Made by a program: the position numbers and the translations under genes
Shown: positions 42,503-50,854 of the stretch, one piece after another
How positions within the stretch are numbered: position 1 is the stretch's first letter
Layout: each line of letters opens with the position of its first letter
Source of the DNA: CADEED01 sp043747835
Lineage (GTDB): Bacteria > Pseudomonadota > Gammaproteobacteria > Steroidobacterales > Steroidobacteraceae
Assembly: GCA_043747835.1 (NCBI GenBank)
Contig: JAYTOK010000033.1
Location: forward strand, 1 to 64,000
Direction: 5' to 3'
DNA length: 64,000 bases
The notes under the pieces: model-generated
Databases searched by the model: none
What the model was told of the DNA's origin: nothing
What the model saw: the letters and a program-made list of their open reading frames with translations, nothing else

Positions 42503-43797
42503 AGGCCACGCTGCGCACGGCGTGGGCGATGCTGAATGCTCAGTCGCTCGCCTTCATCGCGATGATGAGCATCCTGATCGCGGCAATGCCTCAGGATGAA
42601 AAACTCTTCCGGAAGCTCCTGGCGGGCGCGATCGGAGTCAGCTTCGGCACGCTCGCGGTGCACGTCTCACGCGTGCTGGCGGTCGGCATGTGGCGGATTC
42701 TCCCCGACGGGCCGCGCACGGCGGTCCGTGCCGTCGGGCTCATCGTGGTCGCGTTGTCCGTCCTCCTGGGCGGCCTGGATATGCGGGCCGCACCGACTTT
42801 GCTCGCGGAAGTGCCGTTCGGAACGGCGCTCGCGCTCTTCATCCACCTGTCGCTGTACGGCTCCTTGCTGCTGCTCTGCATCGGCCGTCAGTTATCGCAA
42901 CTTATCATCGGGCTCTACCTACTGCCCTGTGGAATCTCGCTCATCGTCACGACCAGCGTATTCGAGAACGCGCCTGCGTTCTGGTTCGCCGGCGCGGCGT
43001 TGTGCGCGGCCGGATGGGCCTACGCCGCGTTCGCCGGTATTCGCGCCCCGAGCTACTCGCGCCGACGCTTCGCGTGGGATCTGCGCCTCGAAAGATTCCT
43101 CGCACGGATCGATTCGCGCGTGTCGATCGGCGACTCGCCGGCGCGCGCGCTCCTGCGATCCGGCCGCGCCGGGTCGACCCGCATGCTCATCGCGATCGCC
43201 GTCCTCACGCTCGTGGCATTGATGCAGCACGTCACCGTCGGCCGGCTGAACGTGATGCCCCTTCTCTTCTTCCTCGTCCTGCCGATCATGGGCACCGGGA
43301 TCTTCGCGGCGGTGTATGCGTTGGCGTTCGCCGAGCCCGCGAAACGCCTGTGGCTGCGCTGGGCCGAATCGCGCGCGGAGCTCTTCCGGCTCGTCGAACG
43401 CATGGCGATCCGGGACGTCTGCCTCGTGGCCGCCGTGTCCTGCGCGATCGTCACCGCGCTCGCTGCTTCGCGTGGTCTCGATATCGCGCTGACGGATGGG
43501 CTCCGGATCCTCGTCGCGAGCGTCGGCGTCGCCATCACTCTGGCGTATGTGGGCCTGCTGTTCCGCGCGCTGGAAAGCCGGTGGGCGAAGATTTGCGGTC
43601 TTGCGCTCGCCGCGATCGGCGTGATCGCAGGTACGCACTGGTGGCTCGCGGCATTCGGCGTCACGCGTACCGGCTTCGCCGGTCTGCGGCTGCCTCAGCT
43701 CGCGGTGGTGCTCCTCGCCCTCGCGGCGCTGCGCTATGCCGCCGCCGCCCGCTGGAAACGAATCGACTGGTCTCACTACCGCTCTACGAGGAAATGA
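42499..43797 (+). CDS. ABC transporter permease-like membrane protein B
   Basis: 432 residues from GTG 42499, overlapping the chimera's stop (GTGA); an upstream extension of the frame to 42226 is rejected. Its layout matches permease A, with the same N-terminal AWAMLNAQ, the SYSRRRFAWDLRLERFLARIDSR segment and the same C-terminal 21 residues. Around 10 hydrophobic segments are visible. Divergence is strongest in the membrane segments, so the two paralogues may have different roles. The GntR-type operon and the DUF3857 neighbour suggest envelope-stress or polymer export, but no substrate is evident. Confidence 0.82.
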   Translation: MKATLRTAWAMLNAQSLAFIAMMSILIAAMPQDEKLFRKLLAGAIGVSFGTLAVHVSRVLAVGMWRILPDGPRTAVRAVGLIVVALSVLLGGLDMRAAPTLLAEVPFGTALALFIHLSLYGSLLLLCIGRQLSQLIIGLYLLPCGISLIVTTSVFENAPAFWFAGAALCAAGWAYAAFAGIRAPSYSRRRFAWDLRLERFLARIDSRVSIGDSPARALLRSGRAGSTRMLIAIAVLTLVALMQHVTVGRLNVMPLLFFLVLPIMGTGIFAAVYALAFAEPAKRLWLRWAESRAELFRLVERMAIRDVCLVAAVSCAIVTALAASRGLDIALTDGLRILVASVGVAITLAYVGLLFRALESRWAKICGLALAAIGVIAGTHWWLAAFGVTRTGFAGLRLPQLAVVLLALAALRYAAAARWKRIDWSHYRSTRK

Positions 43798-45641
43798 ACA
43801 TGAACAGGCTTCCATGGATGGTCGGCGCAATGCTCACGAGCCCGCTCGTCTGGGCCGCCCCCGCCACGCAGCTCGAACTAGTGTCGAACTACACGGTCAA
43901 CGCCGACGCCACGCACATCGAGGAACAGTTTTCTCGCACGCGCGTCGACGAGCCGGCGGCGGTGCGCGGCATGGGCCAGGTGTCGTTGCGTTACAGCACC
44001 TCCCTGCAGACGCTCGAGGTACTCGAGGCGTACACGACCACGAAGGACGGGCAGCGCATCGATGTCGCGCCCGACAAGATCTTCGAGCAGCAGCTGCCGC
44101 AGAGCAGCGGCGCGCCGATGTTCTACGACCACAAGGTGAAGGTGGTCGTGTTCCCGCAGGTCGAGGTCGGCTCGGTGATCACGCTGCGCCACCGTCTCAC
44201 CAACCTCAAACCGAACTTCCCCGGGCTGTTCACGATGTGGGAGGTGCCGCCGTCCGGTCCGGACGTCGAGAAAATGAGCGTGACGCTGACGGCGCCGTCG
44301 AGCCTCGCGCTGCACATCGACACCCGTGAGGCGACCGGCGGCGAAGTCGCGAGTCCGGGACCGGGCCTGCGCAAGTGGGAATGGAGCTTCGCGCCGCGCA
44401 AGGCCCGACCGCCGGAGCCGCGACAGGTCTCGAACCGCGATGTGGCGCCGTACGTGATGGCGTCCAGCGCCGCGGTGTACGAGGAGATCGGCGCGACGTA
44501 CGCGCAGAACGCCGGGCCGAAGGCGCAGGCGACGCCCGCCGTGCGCAAGCTCGCGGACGAGATCACGAAGGGCATCAAGGACAAGCGCGCGCAGGCCGCG
44601 GCGCTCTACGAGTGGGTGGGCAAGAACATCCGCTATGTCTCGATCCAGCTCGAACAGGGGGGATACATCCCCCACTCCGCCGACGAGATCCTCGAGGCGC
44701 GCTATGGCGACTGCAAGGATCACGTGGTGATGCTCGAGGCGCTGCTCGCGGCAAAGAAGATTCGCAGCAGCGCGGTGCTGGTCCACGCGGGCGACGCGTA
44801 CTTCATCCCGAAGATCGTGCAGCCCTCCGCCTTCAATCACGCGATCACGTGGCTGCCCGAGCTCGATGTGTTCGTCGACTCGACGCCGGGGATCATGCCA
44901 TTCGGCAGCCTGACGCCGACCGAGGTGGGCAAACAAGTGCTGGTGATCGATGCCGGAAAAGGCAAACCCGGGTTCCGCACGTTGCCACTGCCGACGCCCG
45001 CCGGCGACTGGCTGACGGCGCGCAGCGAGTTCACGCTCACTGAGGATGGCACGCTCGACGGCAAGACCGCCGTGGAGAGCGGTGGCATCTACCAGGCGGG
45101 CGATCGCGCGATATTCGCGAACACGCCGGCCGATCGGTTGCCGCAGCTCGCCAACCGCCTGGTCGGCGGTCGCGGCACCGGGAGCATCGAGGTCGGCGAT
45201 GCGCGCGACTTTTCGAAGCCTCTTGCTTACACGTTCGCGATGAACCTGCCCGCGAACGTCCAACTACCTGGGCCCGGCGCGATGGCGGTCCCGAGTGGCG
45301 GGCGCGTCGGCAATTCGATCGCGGCGTTCGCGGGTGGCGGAGTCGCGCTCGAACGCGAACATCCGTTCGGCTGTCCCTCGCCCGGCAAGCAAACAGAGAT
45401 CACGAGCATCAAACTGCCAGCCAACCTGAAAGTGGCGGCGCTGCCCAAGCCGCTGAAGCTGGTCACGCCTTTCGGTTCGTATGAGGCAAGCTACGAACAG
45501 AGCGGCATCAACGTCGTCGCGACGCGAGTACTCACGCTGGATTACGGCAAGCCAACCTGCACGCCGGCGGAGTATCAGCAGATTCGCATCTTCGCGCAGT
45601 CGGTGGGGCAGGATCTGCGCGCGCAGATCGCCTACCAGTAG
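43794..45641 (+). CDS. DUF3857 transglutaminase-like periplasmic protein
   Basis: 615 residues from ATG 43794, overlapping the permease B stop. After a signal peptide (MVGAMLTSPLVWAAP) come a DUF3857 domain (about 35-230) and a transglutaminase-like core (about 255-375). The Cys-His-Asp triad is visible: C307 in RYGDCKDH, H349 in FNHAITW and D362 in VDSTPG. The C-terminal part is DUF2569/3858-like and beta-rich. Such proteins act as periplasmic proteases or cross-linkers on unknown substrates. Its own 5' end exists a second time, broken, in the chimera at 42314. A palindromic element follows its stop. Confidence 0.88.
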   Translation: MNMNRLPWMVGAMLTSPLVWAAPATQLELVSNYTVNADATHIEEQFSRTRVDEPAAVRGMGQVSLRYSTSLQTLEVLEAYTTTKDGQRIDVAPDKIFEQQLPQSSGAPMFYDHKVKVVVFPQVEVGSVITLRHRLTNLKPNFPGLFTMWEVPPSGPDVEKMSVTLTAPSSLALHIDTREATGGEVASPGPGLRKWEWSFAPRKARPPEPRQVSNRDVAPYVMASSAAVYEEIGATYAQNAGPKAQATPAVRKLADEITKGIKDKRAQAAALYEWVGKNIRYVSIQLEQGGYIPHSADEILEARYGDCKDHVVMLEALLAAKKIRSSAVLVHAGDAYFIPKIVQPSAFNHAITWLPELDVFVDSTPGIMPFGSLTPTEVGKQVLVIDAGKGKPGFRTLPLPTPAGDWLTARSEFTLTEDGTLDGKTAVESGGIYQAGDRAIFANTPADRLPQLANRLVGGRGTGSIEVGDARDFSKPLAYTFAMNLPANVQLPGPGAMAVPSGGRVGNSIAAFAGGGVALEREHPFGCPSPGKQTEITSIKLPANLKVAALPKPLKLVTPFGSYEASYEQSGINVVATRVLTLDYGKPTCTPAEYQQIRIFAQSVGQDLRAQIAYQ

Positions 45642-45652
45642 AGGGCGGTAAA

Positions 45653-45698
45653 GGGGACAGATCTATTTTTCGGAAGACCGAAAAAAAGATCAGTCCCC
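45653..45698. repeat. Palindromic intergenic element (GGGGACAGATCT type)
   Basis: Arms of 21 bases with only two mismatches: the left begins GGGGACAGATCTATTTTTCG and the right ends AAGATCAGTCCCC, with a short loop. The left arm shares GGGGACAGATCTATTT with the element at 57901, about 12 kb away, which is strong evidence of a dispersed repeat. It lies between convergent genes (DUF3857 and GH88/105), where its stem could also stop transcription both ways. Confidence 0.85.
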
Positions 45699-45709
45699 GT
45701 TCGCAACCC

Positions 45710-47119
45710 TCAGTTTTCCAGCGGCTTCCCGAACTGCATGCCGCCGTCATGCAATCCGATGTCCGGCAGCTTCTTGCGCATCTCGAGGAACTCCGCGCCG
45801 GCGAGCAGCACCGGCCCGTAGCCATGCGCCGCGAGCACGTGCACCGGCCGATACATGTAGAACATCGGGTCCCAGCCCACGCCGGTCCCGACGCACACGC
45901 TCTCCACCTGCCCCTTCGCGTTCACCATCTTCGTCACCGCATTCCAGCCGAGCGACACGGGCGGGCCGAATGCCTTCGGATCGAGCCAGCCCTTGTTGAT
46001 GCCGCGCGCGATGCCGAACACGAACATCGCGCTCGCCGAGGTTTCCTCGTACGACTCGCTGCGATCCAGCAACTGGTGCCACAAGCCCGCGTGGCCCTGG
46101 CGCGCGATCAGCCCCGCGGCGTGCGCGCGATAGACCTCGAGTAGTTTGGGGCGGTCCTTGTGGTTCTCGGGCAGCACCGACAGCAGCTCGACCATCGCCA
46201 TGATCGCCCAGCCGTTCGCGCGCGCCCAATGGAACTTCGGATGCGGCTCCATGCCCTGCACCCAGGCGTGCATGTAGAGCCCCTGCTCCTTCACGAACAT
46301 GCGCTCCGAGAACTGCAGCAACTGGCGAACCGCGTCGTCGGTGTAACGCGAGTCCCCCGTGAGCTTTCCGGCCTGCGCGAGGCAGGGGACACTCATATAC
46401 AAATCGTCTAGCCACAACGTGTTCGGCAGCGGGCGGTTGCGCGCCAGCGTCTTGTCTTCGAGCCGGAATTGTCCGTTCGCGACCCAGTCGACCCAGTTGT
46501 CGATCCACGGACGCAGCTTCTTGTCGCCGAGACCCGCAAGCTCGGACTTGATGAGCGCCGCGCACATCGCGCCGGCGTCGTCGAGTCGACCGGGGTAGAG
46601 GATGCCGCGCATGACCATGCCGTGCTTCGACATCGGAAAGTTGCCGTGATTGGTGCCGGCCGGCAGGTTCTGCTTCGCGTGCGCCGCGAGAGTGCCGATC
46701 GCGGTCACGCGTTCGTTCACATAGTCGCGGTAGCGCGTGTCACCGGTGACCTCCGACAGGCGCAGCATGCCCGCATACGTTACGCCCCATTCGTAGGTCA
46801 GGATCAGCAGATCGGTGCGCGCGAGCCCGACGGATTTCGGCAGCTTGTCCATCGTGGCGGGCGCGCCGGTCTCGGCGTCGATCGGTTTGACGGGAGCCGC
46901 GGTCTCGACGTACGCATGCATGCGTTCGGTGAGCTTCCGAACATCCTGCTCCGACGCGAGCTCGTAGGGCGTCGGGTACGGCACCTTGAGCCGGCCGGAG
47001 TACACACCCGTGTCCTGCTGGGGCGGCGTGTGCACCTGGATCGGCGCGGATTGGGCGGACGCGGAATCGGCTAACAACAATCCGGACGCGGCGAGCGCCG
47101 CGGCGACGAGTCTCGTCAT
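45710..47119 (-). CDS. Glycoside hydrolase family 88/105 protein (unsaturated glycuronyl hydrolase-like)
   Basis: 469 residues with a signal peptide (VAAALAASGLLLADSASA), so it acts in the periplasm or outside. The alpha/alpha-barrel motifs of GH88/105 are present: LWLDDLYMSVP with the catalytic aspartates, HAWVQGMEPHPKFHWARANGWAIMAMVELL, and SYEETSASAMFVFGIARGINKGWLD. Members remove 4-deoxy-unsaturated uronic acids from the non-reducing end of lyase products (rhamnogalacturonan or related polysaccharides). No pectin or alginate lyase is nearby, so the substrate cannot be set. Its length (469) is larger than typical YesR/YteR (about 370), mostly from an N-terminal extension. Confidence 0.9.
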   Translation of the reverse strand: MTRLVAAALAASGLLLADSASAQSAPIQVHTPPQQDTGVYSGRLKVPYPTPYELASEQDVRKLTERMHAYVETAAPVKPIDAETGAPATMDKLPKSVGLARTDLLILTYEWGVTYAGMLRLSEVTGDTRYRDYVNERVTAIGTLAAHAKQNLPAGTNHGNFPMSKHGMVMRGILYPGRLDDAGAMCAALIKSELAGLGDKKLRPWIDNWVDWVANGQFRLEDKTLARNRPLPNTLWLDDLYMSVPCLAQAGKLTGDSRYTDDAVRQLLQFSERMFVKEQGLYMHAWVQGMEPHPKFHWARANGWAIMAMVELLSVLPENHKDRPKLLEVYRAHAAGLIARQGHAGLWHQLLDRSESYEETSASAMFVFGIARGINKGWLDPKAFGPPVSLGWNAVTKMVNAKGQVESVCVGTGVGWDPMFYMYRPVHVLAAHGYGPVLLAGAEFLEMRKKLPDIGLHDGGMQFGKPLEN

Positions 47120-47207
47120 GATCTTCCCCCGGGAAACGGTTTTGGAACTGCCAGCGCCTTCCTCCGCGCGGATGGCTGGCGCGGCATCTTAACCCGGGCG
47201 AACGGCG

Positions 47208-48212
47208 CTACGGCGAGGGCGGCGCCAGCCCTTTCGAATAGTGGACCCTGCCATCCGGCGAGACGGCCACGGCATCGACATCGGGCAGCGTGTTGATGAA
47301 CTCGATGCCCTCTTCGGCGCCCATGATGAACACGCTCTTCGTGAGCGCGTCCGTGCGCGTCGCCGTGCCGCTGATGACGGTGACGCTGCGCACCTTGCGC
47401 GCGGAGTCGCCGGTCCTGGGGTCGATGATGTGGTGGAACCGCTTGCCGTTCTCGTCGAAGTAGCGCTCGTAGTCGCCGGACGTCGAGAACGCCGTGTCGG
47501 TGAGCGGCATGCGCAGGAACATCTTGTTTTCCTGATCGGGATCGCGGATGCCGATGACCCACGGTTTGCCGAAGCGGTCGCCGATGATGCGGGTGTCGCC
47601 ACCGGCGTTGACCATCGCGCGCGTGACGCCCTGTTTCTGCAGCAGCTCGATGCCGCGGTCGACGGAGTGCCCCTTGGCGATGCCGCCCAGGTCGATGCGC
47701 ATGCCCGGGCGCGTGAAGTAGACAGTCAGCGTCTTTTCGTCGAGCACCATGTGCCGCCAGTCGATGCCCGGCAGCGCGGCGTCGATGGCTTTCTGGTCGG
47801 GGTGCACGCCCTTCTTGAAGTCGTATAGATAGCCCACGCTGGCGTAGGTGATGTCGAACGCGCCGTGCGTGAGCTCCGAGTACTTCACGGACTCCTGCAG
47901 CAGCCGGAACAGCTCCTCGCTGACCTTCACGGGATGTTGGGACCCCTCGCGGTTCACGAGGGAAATCTCTGTGTCTTCCTTCCAGGTGCTCATGAGGCGG
48001 TCGATGCGGTGCATGTCGGCGAATACCGACGCAATGGCCGCCTGGCCGCGCGCCTCGTCCTCGCTCCACAGCTCGACGGAGCAGCGCGTGCCCATGATGT
48101 TCTGCGATTCGGTCAGCCAGTCCGCGTGCGCGGCTTGCGCCAATCCCAGACCAAACAAGAGGCGGAACCCGATTGCGCGCCAGCGGTCGAATCGGCATGG
48201 TTTCGTTCGCAT
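47208..48212 (-). CDS. ApbE-family FAD:protein FMN transferase
   Basis: 334 residues from ATG 48212, whose MRTKPCRFDRW lead precedes the signal (AIGFRLLFGLGLAQAAHA); a TTG three codons upstream is a weaker alternative. The ApbE motifs are clear: MGTRCSVELW, FDITYASVGYLYDF, RIDLGGIAKGHSVDRGI, VNAGGDTRIIG and the magnesium-binding end TRTDALTKSVFIMG. The enzyme moves FMN from FAD onto a threonine or serine of a partner protein in the periplasm (RnfG, NqrC or other flavoproteins). No Rnf/Nqr gene is nearby. DUF3570/DUF4266 loci often include an ApbE gene, and this one may serve the 37 kb locus. Confidence 0.92.
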   Translation of the reverse strand: MRTKPCRFDRWRAIGFRLLFGLGLAQAAHADWLTESQNIMGTRCSVELWSEDEARGQAAIASVFADMHRIDRLMSTWKEDTEISLVNREGSQHPVKVSEELFRLLQESVKYSELTHGAFDITYASVGYLYDFKKGVHPDQKAIDAALPGIDWRHMVLDEKTLTVYFTRPGMRIDLGGIAKGHSVDRGIELLQKQGVTRAMVNAGGDTRIIGDRFGKPWVIGIRDPDQENKMFLRMPLTDTAFSTSGDYERYFDENGKRFHHIIDPRTGDSARKVRSVTVISGTATRTDALTKSVFIMGAEEGIEFINTLPDVDAVAVSPDGRVHYSKGLAPPSP

Positions 48213-48263
48213 GGCGGCCAATATAAGCTGCCGGCCCAGTCAATCGGTACTCAAGGAGTCGCG

Positions 48264-49085
48264 ATGAAGAAACTGCTTCTCACATTGTTCGTCATCGCCA
48301 CGGCCGCAAGCGCCGCACCCGCGCTCGCCAGCGCCCGCGAAGAAGCTCGCTTGATCGAAGCCTCGGGCGTGCTCGAAGAGCTCTTTGCCCAGCGCGACAC
48401 CGCCATCCCCGATCGGCTCATGCAACGCGCGTACGGCATCGCCGTCGTGCCGAATGTCGTGAAGGTCGGCGCTGTCGTCGGTGGCCGCCGGGGCAGCGGC
48501 GTGATGACCGTTCGCGACGCGAACGGCCGCTTCTGCGACCCGATCATGATCTCGCTCACGGGCGGCAGCATCGGCTGGCAGTTGGGCGTGCAGTCGACCG
48601 ACGTCGTGCTCGTGTTCACCACCAAGCAAGGCATCGAAGGCATCACCGACGGCAAGATGACGCTCGGCGCGGACGCGTCGGTCGCGGCGGGCCCGGTGGG
48701 CCGCGCGGCCTCCGCCGCCACGGACCAGACTTTCAGCGCCGAGGTCTATTCGTACTCGCGCAACCGCGGCTTGTTCGCGGGGGTCTCGCTCGACGGCAGC
48801 GTGATTGCGATCGACCGCAAGTCCAACAACAAGCTCTACGGCAAGACGGCCCCGGCCGCCGAGATCATCGCCGGCAACATCCGCACCGACGCGGACACCG
48901 CGAAACGTTTCGCGCGCGCCATCGCATCGAGCACGGCGTCCGCGCGCGTCGCGAGCTCCAAGAGTTCTGCGACCACCGCTCCGGACAGCACCGCGCCGGC
49001 ACCCGCCGATGCGCCGCCGGCTCCCGTCGGCGGCACGACGTTCCCGCTCGAAGACGCGCAGCCGGGCGCCGAACCGCCTCGTTAG
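48264..49085 (+). CDS. SYLF/Ysc84-domain lipid-binding protein
   Basis: 273 residues from ATG 48264 with AGGAG six bases upstream; the frame continues upstream to 47865 but that is antisense to apbE. A signal peptide (LLTLFVIATAASAAPALA) leads to the SYLF domain (about 25-205): IPDRLMQRAYGIAVVPNVVKVGAVVGGRRGSG, the IGWQLGVQSTDVVLVF segment and FAGVSLDGSVIAIDRKSN. SYLF domains bind phosphoinositides in eukaryotes; bacterial members are periplasmic or lipid-associated with unclear roles. A Pro/Ala-rich C-terminal tail follows. It is transcribed divergently from apbE across about 50 bases. Confidence 0.9.
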   Translation: MKKLLLTLFVIATAASAAPALASAREEARLIEASGVLEELFAQRDTAIPDRLMQRAYGIAVVPNVVKVGAVVGGRRGSGVMTVRDANGRFCDPIMISLTGGSIGWQLGVQSTDVVLVFTTKQGIEGITDGKMTLGADASVAAGPVGRAASAATDQTFSAEVYSYSRNRGLFAGVSLDGSVIAIDRKSNNKLYGKTAPAAEIIAGNIRTDADTAKRFARAIASSTASARVASSKSSATTAPDSTAPAPADAPPAPVGGTTFPLEDAQPGAEPPR

Positions 49086-49097
49086 ACTCAACGGCCC

Positions 49098-49126
49098 CGG
49101 GCGATGTGACGCTGTTGCATCGCCCG
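49098..49126 (+). terminator. Hairpin after the SYLF gene, possible terminator
   Basis: Nine-base arms (CGGGCGATG at 49098-49106 and CATCGCCCG at 49118-49126) with an 11-base loop, 13 bases after the SYLF stop codon. No T-run follows, so it would be a Rho-assisted or weak terminator rather than a clear intrinsic one. It separates the SYLF gene from the metal-efflux genes. Confidence 0.45.
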
Positions 49127-49156
49127 CGCGCCCGCTTCGCGCATACTCCTCCGGTG

Positions 49157-49540
49157 ATGGTGCCCCTCCCGAATTCGCGTTGGCTGATCGCAATCCTCTG
49201 CATCGCGGTCATCGTGCTGCGCGTCGGCGGCACGCATCTGCACCTGTGCTTCGACGGCGATGAACCGCCAGTCAGCCTGCACGTCGCGGATTCCGGCATC
49301 CACCACCTCGACGAGCCCGCTGGCGATCACTCCGATCGCGAAGTCACTCCCGGCGCTGACGCCCTCGTCAAGAAATCCTCGAACTCATTCGACGGTCTTG
49401 CGCTGGCGCTGCTCTGCGCCCTGCTGCTGTTCATGGCCACGCGCGGGCAACCAGTCTCGACCTCCCGGCGTGTCCCGGTCTTACTACCCTTCCGGCCTCA
49501 CCTCCGGCCGCCGTTGCGCGGCCCACCCCTCTCCTGCTGA
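49157..49540 (+). CDS. Small histidine-rich membrane protein preceding the Czc operon
   Basis: 127 residues from ATG 49157 (a longer frame from 49106 lacks support). A first hydrophobic segment (WLIAILCIAVIVLRVGG) is followed by a His/Asp-rich stretch (HLHLCFDGDEPP, then IHHLDEP and GDHSD), a second hydrophobic segment (ALALLCALLLFMA) and a basic, Pro-rich end. Short His-rich proteins commonly precede czcCBA-type operons (CzcI-like) and may bind zinc or cobalt in the periplasm. No ribosome site is strong. It precedes the CzcC-like gene by 57 bases. Family assignment is only by position and composition. Confidence 0.6.
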   Translation: MVPLPNSRWLIAILCIAVIVLRVGGTHLHLCFDGDEPPVSLHVADSGIHHLDEPAGDHSDREVTPGADALVKKSSNSFDGLALALLCALLLFMATRGQPVSTSRRVPVLLPFRPHLRPPLRGPPLSC

Positions 49541-49597
49541 CAAACGCGTTTCGTCGTTAGTCGTTGCGTCCGCAAGAGCGGTCGCCGGAGAGAGTCC

Positions 49598-50854
49598 ATG
49601 CGTATGTCGCGCGCGAGCCATCGGCTCGCATGCCTGCTTTGTTTCGTCGCCACGGCAGCCGTGCCCGCGGCCGTTGCCCAGTCCCTGACGCTTGGCCAGG
49701 CGCTCGACCGCGCCGCCGCCGCGAATCCGGCCCTCGCCGCGATGGCCGCGGACTCAGAGTCCATCGTCGCGCGTGCCGAACTCGCCACGCTGCCACCGCA
49801 ACTCACGCTCGGTAGCGAGCTCGAAAACTTCGCGGGCTCGGGCGCATTGAGCGGCGTCGAATCCGCCGAAGCGACACTGCAGGTGACGCGGGTGCTCGAG
49901 CTCGGCGGCAAACGCGCCGGCCGGCGGAGCCTGGGCGATGCCGAGATTGCGCAGGCAGGCCATTCCACGGCGAGCGCTCGCCTCGACCTCGAGCAACTCA
50001 CGACGCGGCGCTTCGTCGAAGTCGTTGCCGACCAGCAGCGGCTCGCGCTCGCGCGCGAGCGCGTGACGCAGGCCGAAGATACGCGCCAGGAGGTGGCACG
50101 CGTCGTCGGCAATGCGCGCAATCCGGAAACCGATCTGCGCGCCGCGGAAATCGTATTGGCGGATGCCGGGCTCGATCTCGAACATGCGCAGCACGAGTTG
50201 TCGTCGGCGCGCGTGACCCTCGCGGCGAGTTGGGGCGCGACGCGGCCGGATTTCGACACGGCCCTGCCACCGGTCGAAACGCTGGCCGATGCGGAATCGT
50301 TCGAGTCGCTCGCGAAGAAGCTGGCCGCGAGCGCGATGCTGCGCGCTCTCGATCTCGAATCCGCGACGGCGCAAGCGCGCGAGCAGCTCGCGCGACGCGG
50401 CGCGCGCCCGGACGTGACGCTCAGCCTCGGCGTGCGACGGCTCGAGGTTCTGGGCGATCAGGCGCTCGTCATGTCGGCATCGCTGCCGCTCGGAGCGCCC
50501 GCGCGTTCACGGCTCGCGGCGGCCGACAGCCGCGCGCAACTGACCGCGATCGACCGCCGCCGCGAGGCGGTCGCCGTGGAGCTCCACCAGCAACTCTTCG
50601 AGCTCTGCCAGGAGCTCGGCCACGCGCGCACGGAGTTCACGACGCTCGGCGAGTCGATGATCCCGAAAGCGGAGCACGCGCTCGCCCTCGCCTCGCGCGG
50701 GTTCGACGCCGGACGCTTCCCGTTCAACGTGCTCTCGCAGGCACAGGTCTCGCTCTTCGAACTGCGCCGCCGACGCATCGACGCCGCGGCGCGTCACCAG
50801 ATTTTTCAAGCGGACATCCAGCGCCTCGTCGCTGCCGCGAAGGAGACCCCATGA
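49598..50854 (+). CDS. CzcC/TolC-family outer-membrane efflux protein
   Basis: 418 residues. A signal peptide (LACLLCFVATAAVPAAVA) is followed by two TolC-type helical-repeat halves (LTLGQALDRAAAANPALAAMAADSESIVARA ... LPPQLTLGSELENFAG; later ALDLESATAQAREQLARRGARPDVTLSLGV). These trimeric outer-membrane tunnels complete a tripartite RND exporter. The adaptor gene overlaps its stop by 4 bases and the pump gene follows, giving the order C-B-A seen in czc and cus operons. Length is in the CzcC range (about 410-420). The substrate is inferred from the pump. Confidence 0.9.
   Translation: MRMSRASHRLACLLCFVATAAVPAAVAQSLTLGQALDRAAAANPALAAMAADSESIVARAELATLPPQLTLGSELENFAGSGALSGVESAEATLQVTRVLELGGKRAGRRSLGDAEIAQAGHSTASARLDLEQLTTRRFVEVVADQQRLALARERVTQAEDTRQEVARVVGNARNPETDLRAAEIVLADAGLDLEHAQHELSSARVTLAASWGATRPDFDTALPPVETLADAESFESLAKKLAASAMLRALDLESATAQAREQLARRGARPDVTLSLGVRRLEVLGDQALVMSASLPLGAPARSRLAAADSRAQLTAIDRRREAVAVELHQQLFELCQELGHARTEFTTLGESMIPKAEHALALASRGFDAGRFPFNVLSQAQVSLFELRRRRIDAAARHQIFQADIQRLVAAAKETP

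Noticed and set aside
42690..43793. N-terminal extension of the DUF3857 frame
   Set aside because: It is out of frame with permease B, which fills this stretch, and the signal peptide starts at 43794.
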